A stretch of 36,233 nt of DNA from PALSA-1296 sp037143335 (GTDB lineage: Bacteria; Bacteroidota; Ignavibacteria; Palsa-1295): the NCBI GenBank assembly GCA_037143335.1, contig JBAWZA010000023.1, positions 1 to 36,233 on the forward strand, given 5' to 3'. Both the position numbers and the translations under genes were made by a program. Positions 1 to 9,300 of this stretch are shown one piece after another (the first letter of the stretch is position 1; each line of letters opens with the position of its first letter). The notes beneath the pieces are model-generated. The model did no database searches and was not told the origin of the DNA. It saw only the letters and a program-made list of their open reading frames with translations.

Positions 1-77
1 CGCCTTCGCGGGAATGACAGGGAGGTAATAATGTAGCGTGGGGCGATTGGACGGACGGACTAAGAGTCCGTCCCACT
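1..77. repeat. Direct repeat, copy 1, ending in a REP-like palindrome
   Basis: This segment recurs at 116-192, offset by 115 bases, with about two differences over 77 bases. Its right part (53-77) is a hairpin: GGACGGACT (53-61), loop AAG (62-64), AGTCCGTCC (65-73), followed by CACT so that the opposite strand starts AGTGG. Its left end (1-15) is the second half of a GCGGGAAT-type palindrome cut off by the window edge. The same palindromes recur at 6897-7019 and 31248-31298. There is no coding potential. It is probably a non-coding repeat of the REP class; mobility is inferred. Confidence 0.85.
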
Positions 78-110
78 AAATAGAGGACTTTTTGTGAAGC
101 CCGAGACTGG

Positions 111-192
111 ATTCCCGCCTTCGCGGGAATGACAGGGAGGTAATAATGTAGCGTGGGGCGATTGGACGGATGGACTAAGAGACCGTCCCACT
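111..192. repeat. Direct repeat, copy 2, with a GCGGGAAT palindrome
   Basis: This is the second copy of the left-edge repeat (116-192). Just before it the full palindrome is visible: ATTCCCGC (111-118), loop CTTC (119-122), GCGGGAAT (123-130). The right-hand palindrome at 168-192 is degraded: the two differences from copy 1 break the stem (GGACT faces AGACC), which suggests copy 1 is closer to the ancestral form. Confidence 0.85.
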
Positions 193-342
193 GAAATTTT
201 GGGCAAGCCTGTTGCGAACCAAAGACTACCGAAAACCCCTGACTGCTGACTACGGACTACGGAATACTGCTCACTAATTTTTCCTGAAACGTCTTTCCAC
301 TCCTATTTGTAGTTAGGGAAGTAGATTTGTGAGTGTGCGCCT
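193..342 (+). other. Leader region of the first gene
   Basis: This stretch is non-coding. At 236-270 there is a small cluster of short GACTACGG/GACTGCTG-like units. At 322-329 lies TAGATTTG, which fits the TAnnTTTG -7 element of Bacteroidota promoters. A TTTG at 306-309 is only 12 bases upstream, shorter than the usual 17-20 spacing, so this is at best a partial promoter. No Shine-Dalgarno sequence precedes the ATG at 343. Confidence 0.3.
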
Positions 343-3300
343 ATGAAAAACACAAAACGTTCGATGAGACGGGCTTTCGTTATTGCCTTCGTTGTGTTAT
401 GCTCTGCAACAGCCCATGCTCAGCTTCCACCAATTCCAGGAATGGGTATCATTCCGACTATTAACAACCCAAGTCCGTACTTATCGAGTTGGGAAAGTAA
501 TTCGAGCACCGCGCAAGTTATCATTACAAATCCCGGCATCCCGTTTGAGGGAAAAATTTGGGTTGAGATTTATCAGAACAATGTTCGAGTCGCCTACAGT
601 CAACCATCAAAACTACAGACTCACCACATTCCGACAGGATCAGTTCTTTTTAATGCTTCCACAATTCTTCCGTTTAACGCCATTCATTTTGAGAGCAATA
701 TAGATGCACAATCCAAACGCGCAGGCAGAGTTCCGGATGGATTAATCTGTATCAAGGTCCACGTGCTTGATGAACAAAGAAAACTGGAATCAGTAAGTGG
801 CTTAGGGTGTGCAATGGTAATGAGCTATAGTCCAGGCGAACTTATTTCACCGAGTGATAAGGCAATACTGTGCCGGAAGGGAATCAATAACGTGATTGAT
901 TTGCAGAATAATAGCCCTTACATAAATTTTCAATGGAGCTCAGTCAAACCCCCAGTATATCCGGTGATATATCACTTCGCAATATTCGAGGTATTACCAG
1001 GACAAGCCGATATGGCTGCATTTACAGGGGGACGTCCTCTTTTTGAGAGGGATGTTTTAGTAAATAATATGATATGGCCAACTGGATATTTTCTCCCGGA
1101 AGTTGGTAAAAAATATGTTTGGAGTGTTCGTCCGCAAGATCTACAAGGACATGTCTTAGCTTTCTCGAATGACGGATGGGCTACACCATACACATTCACT
1201 GTAACGAAAGGCTGTGATACAATTCCAATTCTTGTCGTCGGAAACGGAACATCCGGATCATCTGGAGGAATATCCGGCGGTTCTCAAACATCGAAAGATA
1301 GTTCTGCTGGTGGTAAAAAATCCGCTGATAATGGTAAGGGCGGAGCAAACTACGGAGCTGACACGACAAAAAACAACGGGAATAAATCGGCATCCAAATC
1401 CAATAAACCGATTCCACCTCGCGACACATCTTCATGCGGAGCGTGTTCCGCTGTTGCATTAACAGATACGACAACTCCATCGGTGGACATTGTTGTCGGC
1501 GATACTATCAAGGTCGGCACATTTGATATGATCGTAACCGAAGTCACCACTGGTTCACCTACAAATGCGAACGGGAAGGGTACGATAAAATTATCATGGC
1601 TCTTCTCAAACGTGCTTGTCGAGTTCAAGAGCATGAAAATAAATGGAGTAAAGCAGATGGTATCCGGTGATGTCAAGAGTGTTACTGATGAGGATGCTCC
1701 GACTTTCCCGATCCAACTTGGCGTGAACGCAGTGCTTTCAAACTCGTGGACTAAATCTAAGATAGCTACACTTGATGAGTATTTGAACACCAAAGGGAAA
1801 ATATCGAGTGCAGCGAACGAAAAAGTTGAAGCACTCAAAACACCGATTGGTGTCAATAACTACAACGGTTATACACTCTGTATTTCAGAAATTCAGTTCA
1901 CCAAAGATAACGGTATCCTGACAGCAGTCGCATCGATTCCTATCACTGCTTATGATGATACGCTTTCATTTGGCGTGACGAACCTCCCGTTCTGCAAAGC
2001 AGGGTTATCGCATAAGGCAACTCTGGAGTTGTTGAAGGACTTTACATTTAACGGTACATCATCAGCGAATTCATTTAAGGTCACACTTAAGACTCGCGCC
2101 GCTGGTAGGGAAGGATGCTACATCTCTTGGAATTGCACGAGTTTCGATACACTCGCTGTTGATCTTGATGTGATTTTCCCACGGACGTGGTTGACGCCGA
2201 ATCCCGATCCAGGTCCGACTGCTCAAGTCGCGGCATCATTTTTGGGTAAGACAGTGAAATGGAAAGATTGGATATTCAAAGGTAGCTTACAACCATGTAC
2301 TATTGCAGGTACAAACGGAGTCGGTTTGGAAATCACTGACCTCACACTTGATCTGAGCGATGTTGAGAATACTGCGGGGATGACATTCCCCAAAAATTAT
2401 AGTGGAACACAAGGCGATGATTTCAAGGGAATTTATGCCAAGACTATTTCGGTGACGATGCCAGATGGCTGGAGGACATTTGACGATCCGGATAAAGCGC
2501 CGAAGTTTTCGGCAAATAATCTTATCATTGCAAAAACGGGTTTAACCGGAGAGTTTATTGCGGCGAACGTTGTGCAATATCCTAAAGGCGACATCGCACG
2601 GATGAGTGGGTCGTTGGATACGGTGAGTATCTCACTTGTAAATACGTCACTCACCCAAGCATACGTTGTTGGTAAAATAAATCTTCCAATCGGCGATGCA
2701 GATGCAGGAAGTGCGTTAGTTTATAAAGCACTGTTCAATGTCAATCAGAAGAAATTTGATTTTACGCTGAAGCCTGATAAAGATATTACGACAAATCTCT
2801 TTGCCGGAGCCTCGCTGACGATAAACCAAACTTCTCTACTTGCGATAACCATTTCAAAAACGCAGAAGAAATTTGCCTTGACACTCAATGGCAGTGTAGG
2901 ATGGAATGATAAAGAAATTACAGTGCCCAGTACGAGTAAGAAAATCAAAGTAAATTTTGCACCTACATTCCAAGGTGTGAACTTTACGTATGATGACAAA
3001 GCTACTCCACAAAAATTTTCTTTCACCAAAGGCACGTGGAGTTTTGCAAGTCCGCAGAAGAAATTAGCAGGATTTCCGATTAGTATAAAAAATATTTCGA
3101 TTGAGACTCAACCGACATCAGGCTCAGAGTTACTCGCCGCCGCTTTAAAATTTGATTTGAGTGTGAACCTCGATTCTAATCGAATCGGTGGGGATGGCAC
3201 ATTCAGGCTCGTCGGTGCAATCGAGAAAAGTAGCGGCGATTCCAAATTCAAATTCAAGCCGAAGTTCAAAGATTTCTTCGTAGATCAAATATCTATTCAT

Positions 3301-4683
3301 GCCGACTTATCCGCTGTTAAAATCAGTGGCACACTAAATTTTTATTACAACGATGTCAAGTGGGGCGATGGCTTTAGTGCAACGATTAAGGCTACGTTCT
3401 CTTCGATGGCGATGGAACTAAGTGCCGGAGCGCGATTCGGTTTGGTAAATAATTATCGTTACTGGTATGTCGAAGCGAAGGCTATATTGCCAACGGGAAT
3501 TCCATTCATGACAGGTTATGCGCTCTATGGTGCGGGAGTTGCGGCATGGTATCATATGAATGTGAATATGGCAGGAGCCACTCCAAGTGCAACTGCGGCA
3601 TCAACGACAAGTGCAAGTTCGGGCGCGACAATGAATCCGGATAAAAATATCAGCTTAGGATTTCAGATCAAAGCAGTTCTCGGTACAACACCTGACCCAT
3701 CAAAGATGAATGGCGACATAGGTGTCGGCGCACAGTTCAATGCGAGTGGTGGAATCACGGTGCTTAATGTATCTGGTCAATTGTGGATGATGGCAAAATT
3801 TGCTGATCGTGCGACGGCTCCAGTCTATGGCTCATTGAATGTCAACTATGATTTCCCAAATAAAATCTTCAGCTTGAATGCAAGCATCAATATTAATAAA
3901 CCACCGATTACTGGAAGTGGCACACTCAAAGTATATGTGAACGGCACAAACGGATTATGGTATGTGAAGATCGGTGATCCGACGAATAGAGTTACTCTCA
4001 CCGTAAATGTGCTCGGCTCTAGAAGTTCACACTCGTATTTCATGTTCGGAAATAATATCAATCCGCCAAGTTCGTTTATGCAAACGACTCTGAATGGCTT
4101 GGCTCGCGCTGGTTGTGGCATTAACAACAGTGTACTCACAAGCGCAACCAACAGCGCGAAGTCGGGTGTCGGACTAGCAACAGGATTCGAGATTGGGTTT
4201 TCAGCGAGCGGGAATATCAATATCCTAGTAGCCACGATTAACTGGTCAACTAATGCCGGAGCAGAAGCAAATCTTTCGTTACTTCGTTACGATGGCACGC
4301 CGTGCCCTGGATTTACGGGGTATAATAAATGGTATGTGCGAGGCTCCATAGCTGTCTATGGTGGCGTGAGCGTCTCGATGCATGTAAGCCCGTGGAATAT
4401 AGGCGGCGGAAGAATCTACCATCCATGTTGTGGTAATCCGTTCAAGGGTTGCTTCTATGACTGGAGCTGTTACGATAACTTGCCTACGATTTGTTTATGG
4501 TGTTGCGGAAGCGGATGTAATTACAATTTAGCAACGCTAAACATCGGCGCGTATCTCTCAGGTGGTTTCCCTAATCCAGCATGGGTTACCGGATCGGTTG
4601 CCGGAAATTACAATTTGCTCGGGGGACTCATCGCTGGCAGCTTTAGCGCAAACTTCAGTAAAGGAACACAGTGTACACCGTAA
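343..4683 (+). CDS. Very large secreted protein with TANFOR-like N-terminal region
   Basis: This 1446-residue protein has a clear signal peptide: basic MKNTKRSMRR, a hydrophobic core, and likely cleavage after AHA (about residue 26). Residues about 30-290 resemble the TANFOR-type N-terminal region of large Bacteroidota exported proteins. They run from 'NPSPYLSSW' through a 'PDGLICIKVHVLD' segment to a 'KKYVWSVRPQDLQGHVLAFSNDG' type ending; this is recognised by pattern and not verified. A low-complexity Gly/Ser/Lys/Asn linker covers about 300-360. The remaining roughly 1000 residues are beta-rich with no family I recognise. The last 100 or so residues are rich in Cys, with CC pairs, suggesting disulfides outside the cytoplasm. 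No typical T9SS sorting domain is visible at the C-terminus. The next gene overlaps or abuts it and encodes an FN3 protein, a pairing consistent with joint surface function. The role is unknown. Confidence 0.8.
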   Translation: MKNTKRSMRRAFVIAFVVLCSATAHAQLPPIPGMGIIPTINNPSPYLSSWESNSSTAQVIITNPGIPFEGKIWVEIYQNNVRVAYSQPSKLQTHHIPTGSVLFNASTILPFNAIHFESNIDAQSKRAGRVPDGLICIKVHVLDEQRKLESVSGLGCAMVMSYSPGELISPSDKAILCRKGINNVIDLQNNSPYINFQWSSVKPPVYPVIYHFAIFEVLPGQADMAAFTGGRPLFERDVLVNNMIWPTGYFLPEVGKKYVWSVRPQDLQGHVLAFSNDGWATPYTFTVTKGCDTIPILVVGNGTSGSSGGISGGSQTSKDSSAGGKKSADNGKGGANYGADTTKNNGNKSASKSNKPIPPRDTSSCGACSAVALTDTTTPSVDIVVGDTIKVGTFDMIVTEVTTGSPTNANGKGTIKLSWLFSNVLVEFKSMKINGVKQMVSGDVKSVTDEDAPTFPIQLGVNAVLSNSWTKSKIATLDEYLNTKGKISSAANEKVEALKTPIGVNNYNGYTLCISEIQFTKDNGILTAVASIPITAYDDTLSFGVTNLPFCKAGLSHKATLELLKDFTFNGTSSANSFKVTLKTRAAGREGCYISWNCTSFDTLAVDLDVIFPRTWLTPNPDPGPTAQVAASFLGKTVKWKDWIFKGSLQPCTIAGTNGVGLEITDLTLDLSDVENTAGMTFPKNYSGTQGDDFKGIYAKTISVTMPDGWRTFDDPDKAPKFSANNLIIAKTGLTGEFIAANVVQYPKGDIARMSGSLDTVSISLVNTSLTQAYVVGKINLPIGDADAGSALVYKALFNVNQKKFDFTLKPDKDITTNLFAGASLTINQTSLLAITISKTQKKFALTLNGSVGWNDKEITVPSTSKKIKVNFAPTFQGVNFTYDDKATPQKFSFTKGTWSFASPQKKLAGFPISIKNISIETQPTSGSELLAAALKFDLSVNLDSNRIGGDGTFRLVGAIEKSSGDSKFKFKPKFKDFFVDQISIHADLSAVKISGTLNFYYNDVKWGDGFSATIKATFSSMAMELSAGARFGLVNNYRYWYVEAKAILPTGIPFMTGYALYGAGVAAWYHMNVNMAGATPSATAASTTSASSGATMNPDKNISLGFQIKAVLGTTPDPSKMNGDIGVGAQFNASGGITVLNVSGQLWMMAKFADRATAPVYGSLNVNYDFPNKIFSLNASININKPPITGSGTLKVYVNGTNGLWYVKIGDPTNRVTLTVNVLGSRSSHSYFMFGNNINPPSSFMQTTLNGLARAGCGINNSVLTSATNSAKSGVGLATGFEIGFSASGNINILVATINWSTNAGAEANLSLLRYDGTPCPGFTGYNKWYVRGSIAVYGGVSVSMHVSPWNIGGGRIYHPCCGNPFKGCFYDWSCYDNLPTICLWCCGSGCNYNLATLNIGAYLSGGFPNPAWVTGSVAGNYNLLGGLIAGSFSANFSKGTQCTP

Positions 4684-4703
4684 AATATTCTTTAGAAAAA
4701 ATT

Positions 4704-6863
4704 ATGCGCGTACCCACTCACCGCTGTACAACTCATCTTTTCACCGGATTCCGATCCGGCATGATGATGCTGTTGTGTAGTTTGACCTTTCTCGGTACAA
4801 CTTTAGCACAACCAAAATCCAAGTCGAATAAAGCTGTCAGGATCATCGCTCGTCGAAATGATAGCACTGTATCACTTCGATGGGCACCGACCAACTCAGT
4901 AATTTTTGAACTTGGAAAAACTAATGGGTATCGTGTTGAACGGGCAGAACTCAGAGGAGGTGCCCCAGGTCCGTTTACATTAGTAAACGCAAATCATCCT
5001 GTTATTCCTTGGCCCATGGGCGGTTGGCACTGGTTCTTGAGCAAGATGGGACCTGCGGATTCGACACGAATGATGTATCTGCACATTGGCTACTCAATGC
5101 TTTTTAGTGATAGCGCAAATAAAGCAAGTGATCAGTCTGCCGAAGATAAAAGCGCATCGCTTGAATCGCAGTATAGCTACGCAATGCTCGCTGCCGATCG
5201 TGATAGTATGGCGGCAGTGGGATTGGGTTTGCGTTTTGAAGATTATTTAATCGATGCGGGGGTACCGTATCTCTACAGGATCACAGTGCTTGGCGATATT
5301 CCTGCAGGCATGAACCCGACGGATACGGTAAGTGTCGGTGGCGAATCTTTCAAGCATCTTTTTCAAAGCTCTCTTCGCGCAGAGGAATTGGAAAGTGCGA
5401 TTACGATTTTTTGGAATAAAATTCCTGATTTCACAGCTCACCATGTCATGCGCTCCGACGATGGTGGCAAGACTTATCAATCGCTTAATAGTGCTCCGAT
5501 TATCACACTTATAACCGGTGATAGTGCGCAGAGTAATTCTGAATTTTATTCTGATACGGCTCTGACAAATTATAAAGTTTATCACTACCGAATTTTTGGG
5601 TACAATTCCTTTGGTAGTGAAGAACTCATCGGGCATATTCAAGCAATGCCTCGTGATCGGACTGCTCCTCAAATGCCGACGGAAGTTCATGCTGATAATA
5701 TTGGTGTAGGGAAAGTGAAGATTACTTGGCAGATGAATGAACCTGTTGATAAGGACTTGGCGGGATTCCATATCGGCCGTGACACGGTTGATGAAGGTGA
5801 CTCAACTTCATTCCGACATATTACGAAGAGGATGCTTCCGCCGAGTGCAAGAGAATTGATCGACGAAAGTGGTGGATTTGCGGATAAAAATTTCTATATC
5901 GTTGAAGCGTATGATACGGCTCGGAACATGGTGCGTTCATTCAGTGCATATTGTGTGATGATTGATTCAACTCCACCAGAGCCTCCTGTCCTCGTGAAAG
6001 GCAGTATTGACACGAATGGTATTGTCACGATTAATTTCACACCACCCAAGGATAGAGATTACCGAGGTTACAGATTGCTCCGTGCCAATGATTCTACTCA
6101 TGAGTTCAGTGTGATACGAGAGAGATTTACCGATAGTTCGGTGAATGTGTCTCGTGAAACGGTGCTAACGGATACGATCGAGATTCGAACACTCACACAC
6201 TACATCTATTATAAAATGTATGCGATAGATTTTCATTACAATGAATCTCATACGAGCAACATGCTGCAAGTGAAACGACCAGATGTTGTTCCGCCAGTTG
6301 CGGCGGTGATAACAGGTTACTTGGTGACGGACTCGAACGTCGTAATCGAATTTGTGCCAAGCTCGAGTGATGATGTTGCTTACCATAAATTATTACGCAA
6401 GCGCTCCTCGGTTGAACAATGGGATTCGATAGCTATGACTACGGTTGCAACTGGAAAATTTATTGATCGCTCTGGCGCTGTGAATGATGAATATGATTAT
6501 GCATTTCAGACTGCCGACGAGTCTGGGCTTTTCTCTGAACTCTCGAATATCATCACAGCCAAGCGTTATGACAATGGTCTGCGACCCGGTGTTCGGAATC
6601 TCAGAGGGACTTACGATGCGGGCAAGAAAGAAGTAACACTTAATTGGGACTATGATAATTCATCCGAGCCTTTTACTTATTTGATTTACCGCACAGAAAC
6701 AAGCAAGCTTACAACATACGCTCGTCTTGCAGATTCGAAGTCACGAACATTCGTTGATAAACGACCTCCCGGTGCCTCAAGTATTCTCTATTCTGTCAAA
6801 GTTGTAACGGACAGCGGAGCCGAGAGCAAACTCGTTGATCCGGTTACGATTAAGTTAAGATAG
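4704..6863 (+). CDS. Secreted multi-domain fibronectin type III protein
   Basis: This 719-residue protein has an N-terminal export signal (hydrophobic core MMMLLCSLTFLGTTLAQ, cleavage near the AQ). The reading frame is open back to a GTG at 4671 inside the upstream gene, but the first ATG is 4704, 20 bases after the upstream stop, and is preferred. From about residue 210 it consists of repeated domains of roughly 100 residues with FN3 signatures: 'KITW', 'DLAGFHIGRD', 'DYRGYRLLRA', 'VTLNWDYDNSSEPFTYLIYR', and Pro-rich 'DRTAPQMP', 'DSTPPEPP', 'DVVPPVAA' linkers. At least four to five domains are present. There is no catalytic motif and no obvious sorting domain. It is probably co-transcribed with the preceding giant gene, as a surface or periplasmic partner. 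Confidence 0.85.
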   Translation: MRVPTHRCTTHLFTGFRSGMMMLLCSLTFLGTTLAQPKSKSNKAVRIIARRNDSTVSLRWAPTNSVIFELGKTNGYRVERAELRGGAPGPFTLVNANHPVIPWPMGGWHWFLSKMGPADSTRMMYLHIGYSMLFSDSANKASDQSAEDKSASLESQYSYAMLAADRDSMAAVGLGLRFEDYLIDAGVPYLYRITVLGDIPAGMNPTDTVSVGGESFKHLFQSSLRAEELESAITIFWNKIPDFTAHHVMRSDDGGKTYQSLNSAPIITLITGDSAQSNSEFYSDTALTNYKVYHYRIFGYNSFGSEELIGHIQAMPRDRTAPQMPTEVHADNIGVGKVKITWQMNEPVDKDLAGFHIGRDTVDEGDSTSFRHITKRMLPPSARELIDESGGFADKNFYIVEAYDTARNMVRSFSAYCVMIDSTPPEPPVLVKGSIDTNGIVTINFTPPKDRDYRGYRLLRANDSTHEFSVIRERFTDSSVNVSRETVLTDTIEIRTLTHYIYYKMYAIDFHYNESHTSNMLQVKRPDVVPPVAAVITGYLVTDSNVVIEFVPSSSDDVAYHKLLRKRSSVEQWDSIAMTTVATGKFIDRSGAVNDEYDYAFQTADESGLFSELSNIITAKRYDNGLRPGVRNLRGTYDAGKKEVTLNWDYDNSSEPFTYLIYRTETSKLTTYARLADSKSRTFVDKRPPGASSILYSVKVVTDSGAESKLVDPVTIKLR

Positions 6864-6896
6864 TCCCGAGATTTTCTGACTAAAACCCATTTTGTC

Positions 6897-6916
6897 ATTC
6901 CCGCGAAGGCGGGAAT
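6897..6916. repeat. GCGGGAAT palindrome
   Basis: A perfect 8-bp stem, ATTCCCGC (6897-6904) and GCGGGAAT (6909-6916), encloses a GAAG loop. It is the same element as at 111-130 but inverted (the loop there is CTTC). It lies between two convergent genes and could act as a transcription barrier, though no T-run follows. Confidence 0.8.
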
Positions 6917-6948
6917 CCAGACTTCGGTTTGAAGAATAATCCTTATTC

Positions 6949-7019
6949 AGTGGAACGGAGTCTCAGTCCGTTCGTAGTTTTTATGAATAATACGGGACGG
7001 ACTAAGAGTCCGTCCCACT
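6949..7019. repeat. Inverted pair of REP-like palindromes (BIME-like)
   Basis: The left element starts AGTGG (6949-6953) followed by ACGGA...TCCGT (6955-6971). The right element is its near reverse complement: GGGACGGACT (6994-7003), loop AAG, AGTCCGTCCC (7007-7016), ending CCACT (7015-7019). Each forms its own hairpin, and the two together form a larger imperfect palindrome across a 20-base AT-rich spacer. The pair sits in the 168-base gap between the convergent FN3 and PD40 genes, where it may also help transcription end. Confidence 0.85.
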
Positions 7020-7031
7020 AAAAAGAGCGGA

Positions 7032-8204
7032 CTACTCTACCCAATCAGCAACAAAGATATTTGTATTCCCTGGATGTGAAGGATTTCGGTTTGAGCAGAA
7101 GACGAGGTGCTTTCCATCTTTGGTGAACATCGGGAAGCCGTCGAAGCCCTCATGGTAGGTGATGCGTTCCAGATGTGATCCGTCTGTATCCACACCATAA
7201 AGATCGAACTCCCGATTTTTTGGATCATCCATATTTGAAGCAAAGATTACTCTTTTTCCATTTGGAAAAAAGAAAGGGGCGAAGTTTGCTTTACCGTTCG
7301 AAGTCACTTGTTTTTTATTCGAGCCATCAGCATCCATTACCATGATCTCTAATGCCGTCGGCTTTACTAAGCCCTCTTTAAGCAATTCTTTGAAATGATG
7401 GAGCGTATCGCCACCTGGATGCGAGGCACGATAGACAATTTTTTTGCCATCGAGAGAAAAGAAAGCTCCGCCGTCATAGCCGGGTTCACTTGTCAGACGT
7501 TTCGCGTCGGTGCCATCAAGATTACACGAGTATAAATCAATGTCTCCGGATCGTGTGCTCGTCACTACCATCTTGTCCCCAGTAGGGGAGATAGTCGTTT
7601 CAGCATCGTAGTATAATGTGTCATCGGTCAAGCGGCTGATAAGTTTTCCATTTGTATCGGCAATAAAAACATCATAACCTTTATAGAGTGGCCAGACATA
7701 CCCCTTCGAGTGATCTGGTTCGGGTGGGCAATCACCTCCGAACATATCATGCGTGGAGGAATAAAGAATAAGATCGTTAGTTGGGTAGTAGTAACTGCAC
7801 GTTGTTCTACCATAGCCTGTCGAGATGCGCTTGACATTCTTGCCATCGAGTGTCATCGTGAAAATTTGATCGCAATCATTTTTTCCTGCTCCGCGAGCTT
7901 GGAAGGTGATATGCTTTTCATCGGGACTTAAGTATGCCTCAGCATTTTCGCCTTCGAAGCTGAGTTGGCGAAGGTTCCGTAAATGCTTCTCGCGTTTATC
8001 TAAGAATGTATCAGCTAATACCTTTGCGCCGGGGAATTGACGAGCGAAGTTAATGCCTGAATTATCATGTGCATTTTTCTGCGGAAGGATGACTACACCA
8101 ATTTTCGGATCGCGAATTTCATAGGGCGATTTTTTCGTAGAATCCTGTGCTCCGGCTGTGGAAAAAATGCTAATTCCTAGTATTACTATGAGTATCGTCT
8201 TCAT
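7032..8204 (-). CDS. Secreted TolB/PD40-type beta-propeller protein
   Basis: This 390-residue protein is exported: MKTILIVILGISIFSTAGAQ is a standard signal peptide, cleaved after AGA. The frame is open to a GTG at 8219, but the ATG at 8204 starts directly at the signal peptide and is preferred. At least five PD40/WD40-like blades are visible, each with an [L/F/I]S-x-D/N-G-K-x-[I/V] turn and a D-G-x-x-x-x-x-[I/L]-T end: 'LSPDEKHITFQA', 'ISPTGDKMVVTSTR', 'FSLDGKKIVYRAS', 'FFPNGKRVIFASN', 'FTKDGKHLVFCSN'. Such repeats form a six-bladed propeller as in TolB. No peptidase domain is attached and no tol or pal gene is adjacent, so a general periplasmic binding role is more likely than TolB itself. 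Confidence 0.85.
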   Translation of the reverse strand: MKTILIVILGISIFSTAGAQDSTKKSPYEIRDPKIGVVILPQKNAHDNSGINFARQFPGAKVLADTFLDKREKHLRNLRQLSFEGENAEAYLSPDEKHITFQARGAGKNDCDQIFTMTLDGKNVKRISTGYGRTTCSYYYPTNDLILYSSTHDMFGGDCPPEPDHSKGYVWPLYKGYDVFIADTNGKLISRLTDDTLYYDAETTISPTGDKMVVTSTRSGDIDLYSCNLDGTDAKRLTSEPGYDGGAFFSLDGKKIVYRASHPGGDTLHHFKELLKEGLVKPTALEIMVMDADGSNKKQVTSNGKANFAPFFFPNGKRVIFASNMDDPKNREFDLYGVDTDGSHLERITYHEGFDGFPMFTKDGKHLVFCSNRNPSHPGNTNIFVADWVE

Positions 8205-8326
8205 TACAAAAAATGTCACTTGGGTAAACTTTAATCGGCCTTTTAAACGGAGAGAATGTGCAAATGGTTACGAAGTGCCTCCCAATGTCGTATTTTTGCA
8301 TTCCTATACACATAACCATTTGATTC

Positions 8327-9205
8327 ATGAGCGTTTTAGTAGATAAGAATACCAAGCTTTTAGTTCAGGGCATCACGGGCGGTGAAGGCACATTCCATAC
8401 CCAGCAGATGATTGAGTACGGCACAAAAGTCGTTGGCGGGGTGACCCCTGGCAAGGGCGGCACAATGCACATTGGCGTACCAGTCTTCAATACTGTGGCA
8501 GAGGCTGTTGCGGCAACTGGCGCAAATGCAACGTGCATTTTCGTACCGCCACCATTCGCAGCGGATGCAATACTTGAAGCCGAAGCCGCAGGGATAGCAC
8601 TTATTGTTTGTATTACTGAAGGAATCCCTGTTAAGGACATGATTCCTGTTTACGAAGTCATTCGGAATTCAAAAACGTATTTGGTTGGACCAAATTGCCC
8701 GGGAGTTATCTCACCAGGCGAAGCGAAGATTGGCATCATGCCTGGATTTATTCACAAGCCAGGTCGGATCGGCATTATCTCGCGCTCAGGAACTCTGACC
8801 TACGAAGCCGTGAAGCAGGTAGTTGATGCCGGAATGGGGCAATCAACAGCAATCGGAATCGGCGGAGATCCGATTATCGGCACAAGGTTTATTGATGCGG
8901 TAAAATTATTTCAAGATGATCCAGAGACGGATGCAATCATCATGATCGGCGAAATCGGTGGCTCGGCTGAAGAAGATGCCGCACATTATATCAAGGCACA
9001 TGTGACGAAGCCCGTCATTGGATTTATCGCTGGCAGAACGGCACCTCCCGGCAGAAGAATGGGTCATGCTGGTGCGATCATTTCCGGTGGCAAAGGAACA
9101 GCTGATGAGAAGATGAAGACGATGAAAGAGTGTGGCATCCACGTAGTGGAAAGCCCTGCGCTCATCGGCGAGACTGTAGCGAGGGTATTAGCACAAAAAG
9201 TATAG
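8327..9205 (+). CDS. sucD: Succinyl-CoA synthetase alpha subunit
   Basis: This 292-residue protein has the usual full SucD length. It couples succinyl-CoA cleavage to nucleoside triphosphate formation in the TCA cycle. The N-terminal CoA-binding Rossmann domain shows 'VQGITGGEGTFHT' and 'GGVTPGKGG'. The central ligase domain shows 'GPNCPGVISPGEAKIGIMP' and 'GRIGIISRSGTLTYE'. The phosphohistidine is His247 in 'RMGHAGAI'. The beta subunit gene sucC, often adjacent, is not in this window. The preceding divergent gene starts 122 bases away, so the promoter lies in 8205-8326. There is no Shine-Dalgarno sequence before the ATG. Confidence 0.97.
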   Translation: MSVLVDKNTKLLVQGITGGEGTFHTQQMIEYGTKVVGGVTPGKGGTMHIGVPVFNTVAEAVAATGANATCIFVPPPFAADAILEAEAAGIALIVCITEGIPVKDMIPVYEVIRNSKTYLVGPNCPGVISPGEAKIGIMPGFIHKPGRIGIISRSGTLTYEAVKQVVDAGMGQSTAIGIGGDPIIGTRFIDAVKLFQDDPETDAIIMIGEIGGSAEEDAAHYIKAHVTKPVIGFIAGRTAPPGRRMGHAGAIISGGKGTADEKMKTMKECGIHVVESPALIGETVARVLAQKV

Positions 9206-9300
9206 CTTGAACAACCGATGCTATTTATACGTCATATCCTAATTCAGGACGTAAATGACCTATCGTTTATAAACCAATTTTATTATTACAACTTACTATT

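Noticed and set aside
1..192. Possible CRISPR array
   Set aside because: Only two copies, long and palindrome-rich with no unique spacers of even length and no cas genes; fits REP-type repeats.
1350..1856. 168-codon minus-strand frame inside the giant secreted-protein gene
   Set aside because: It is antisense to a clearly coding region with a signal peptide and continuous domains, and its own translation shows no family features.
5247..5771. 174-codon minus-strand frame inside the FN3 gene
   Set aside because: Antisense to FN3 repeats; the translation is irregular, with no start signal or domain.
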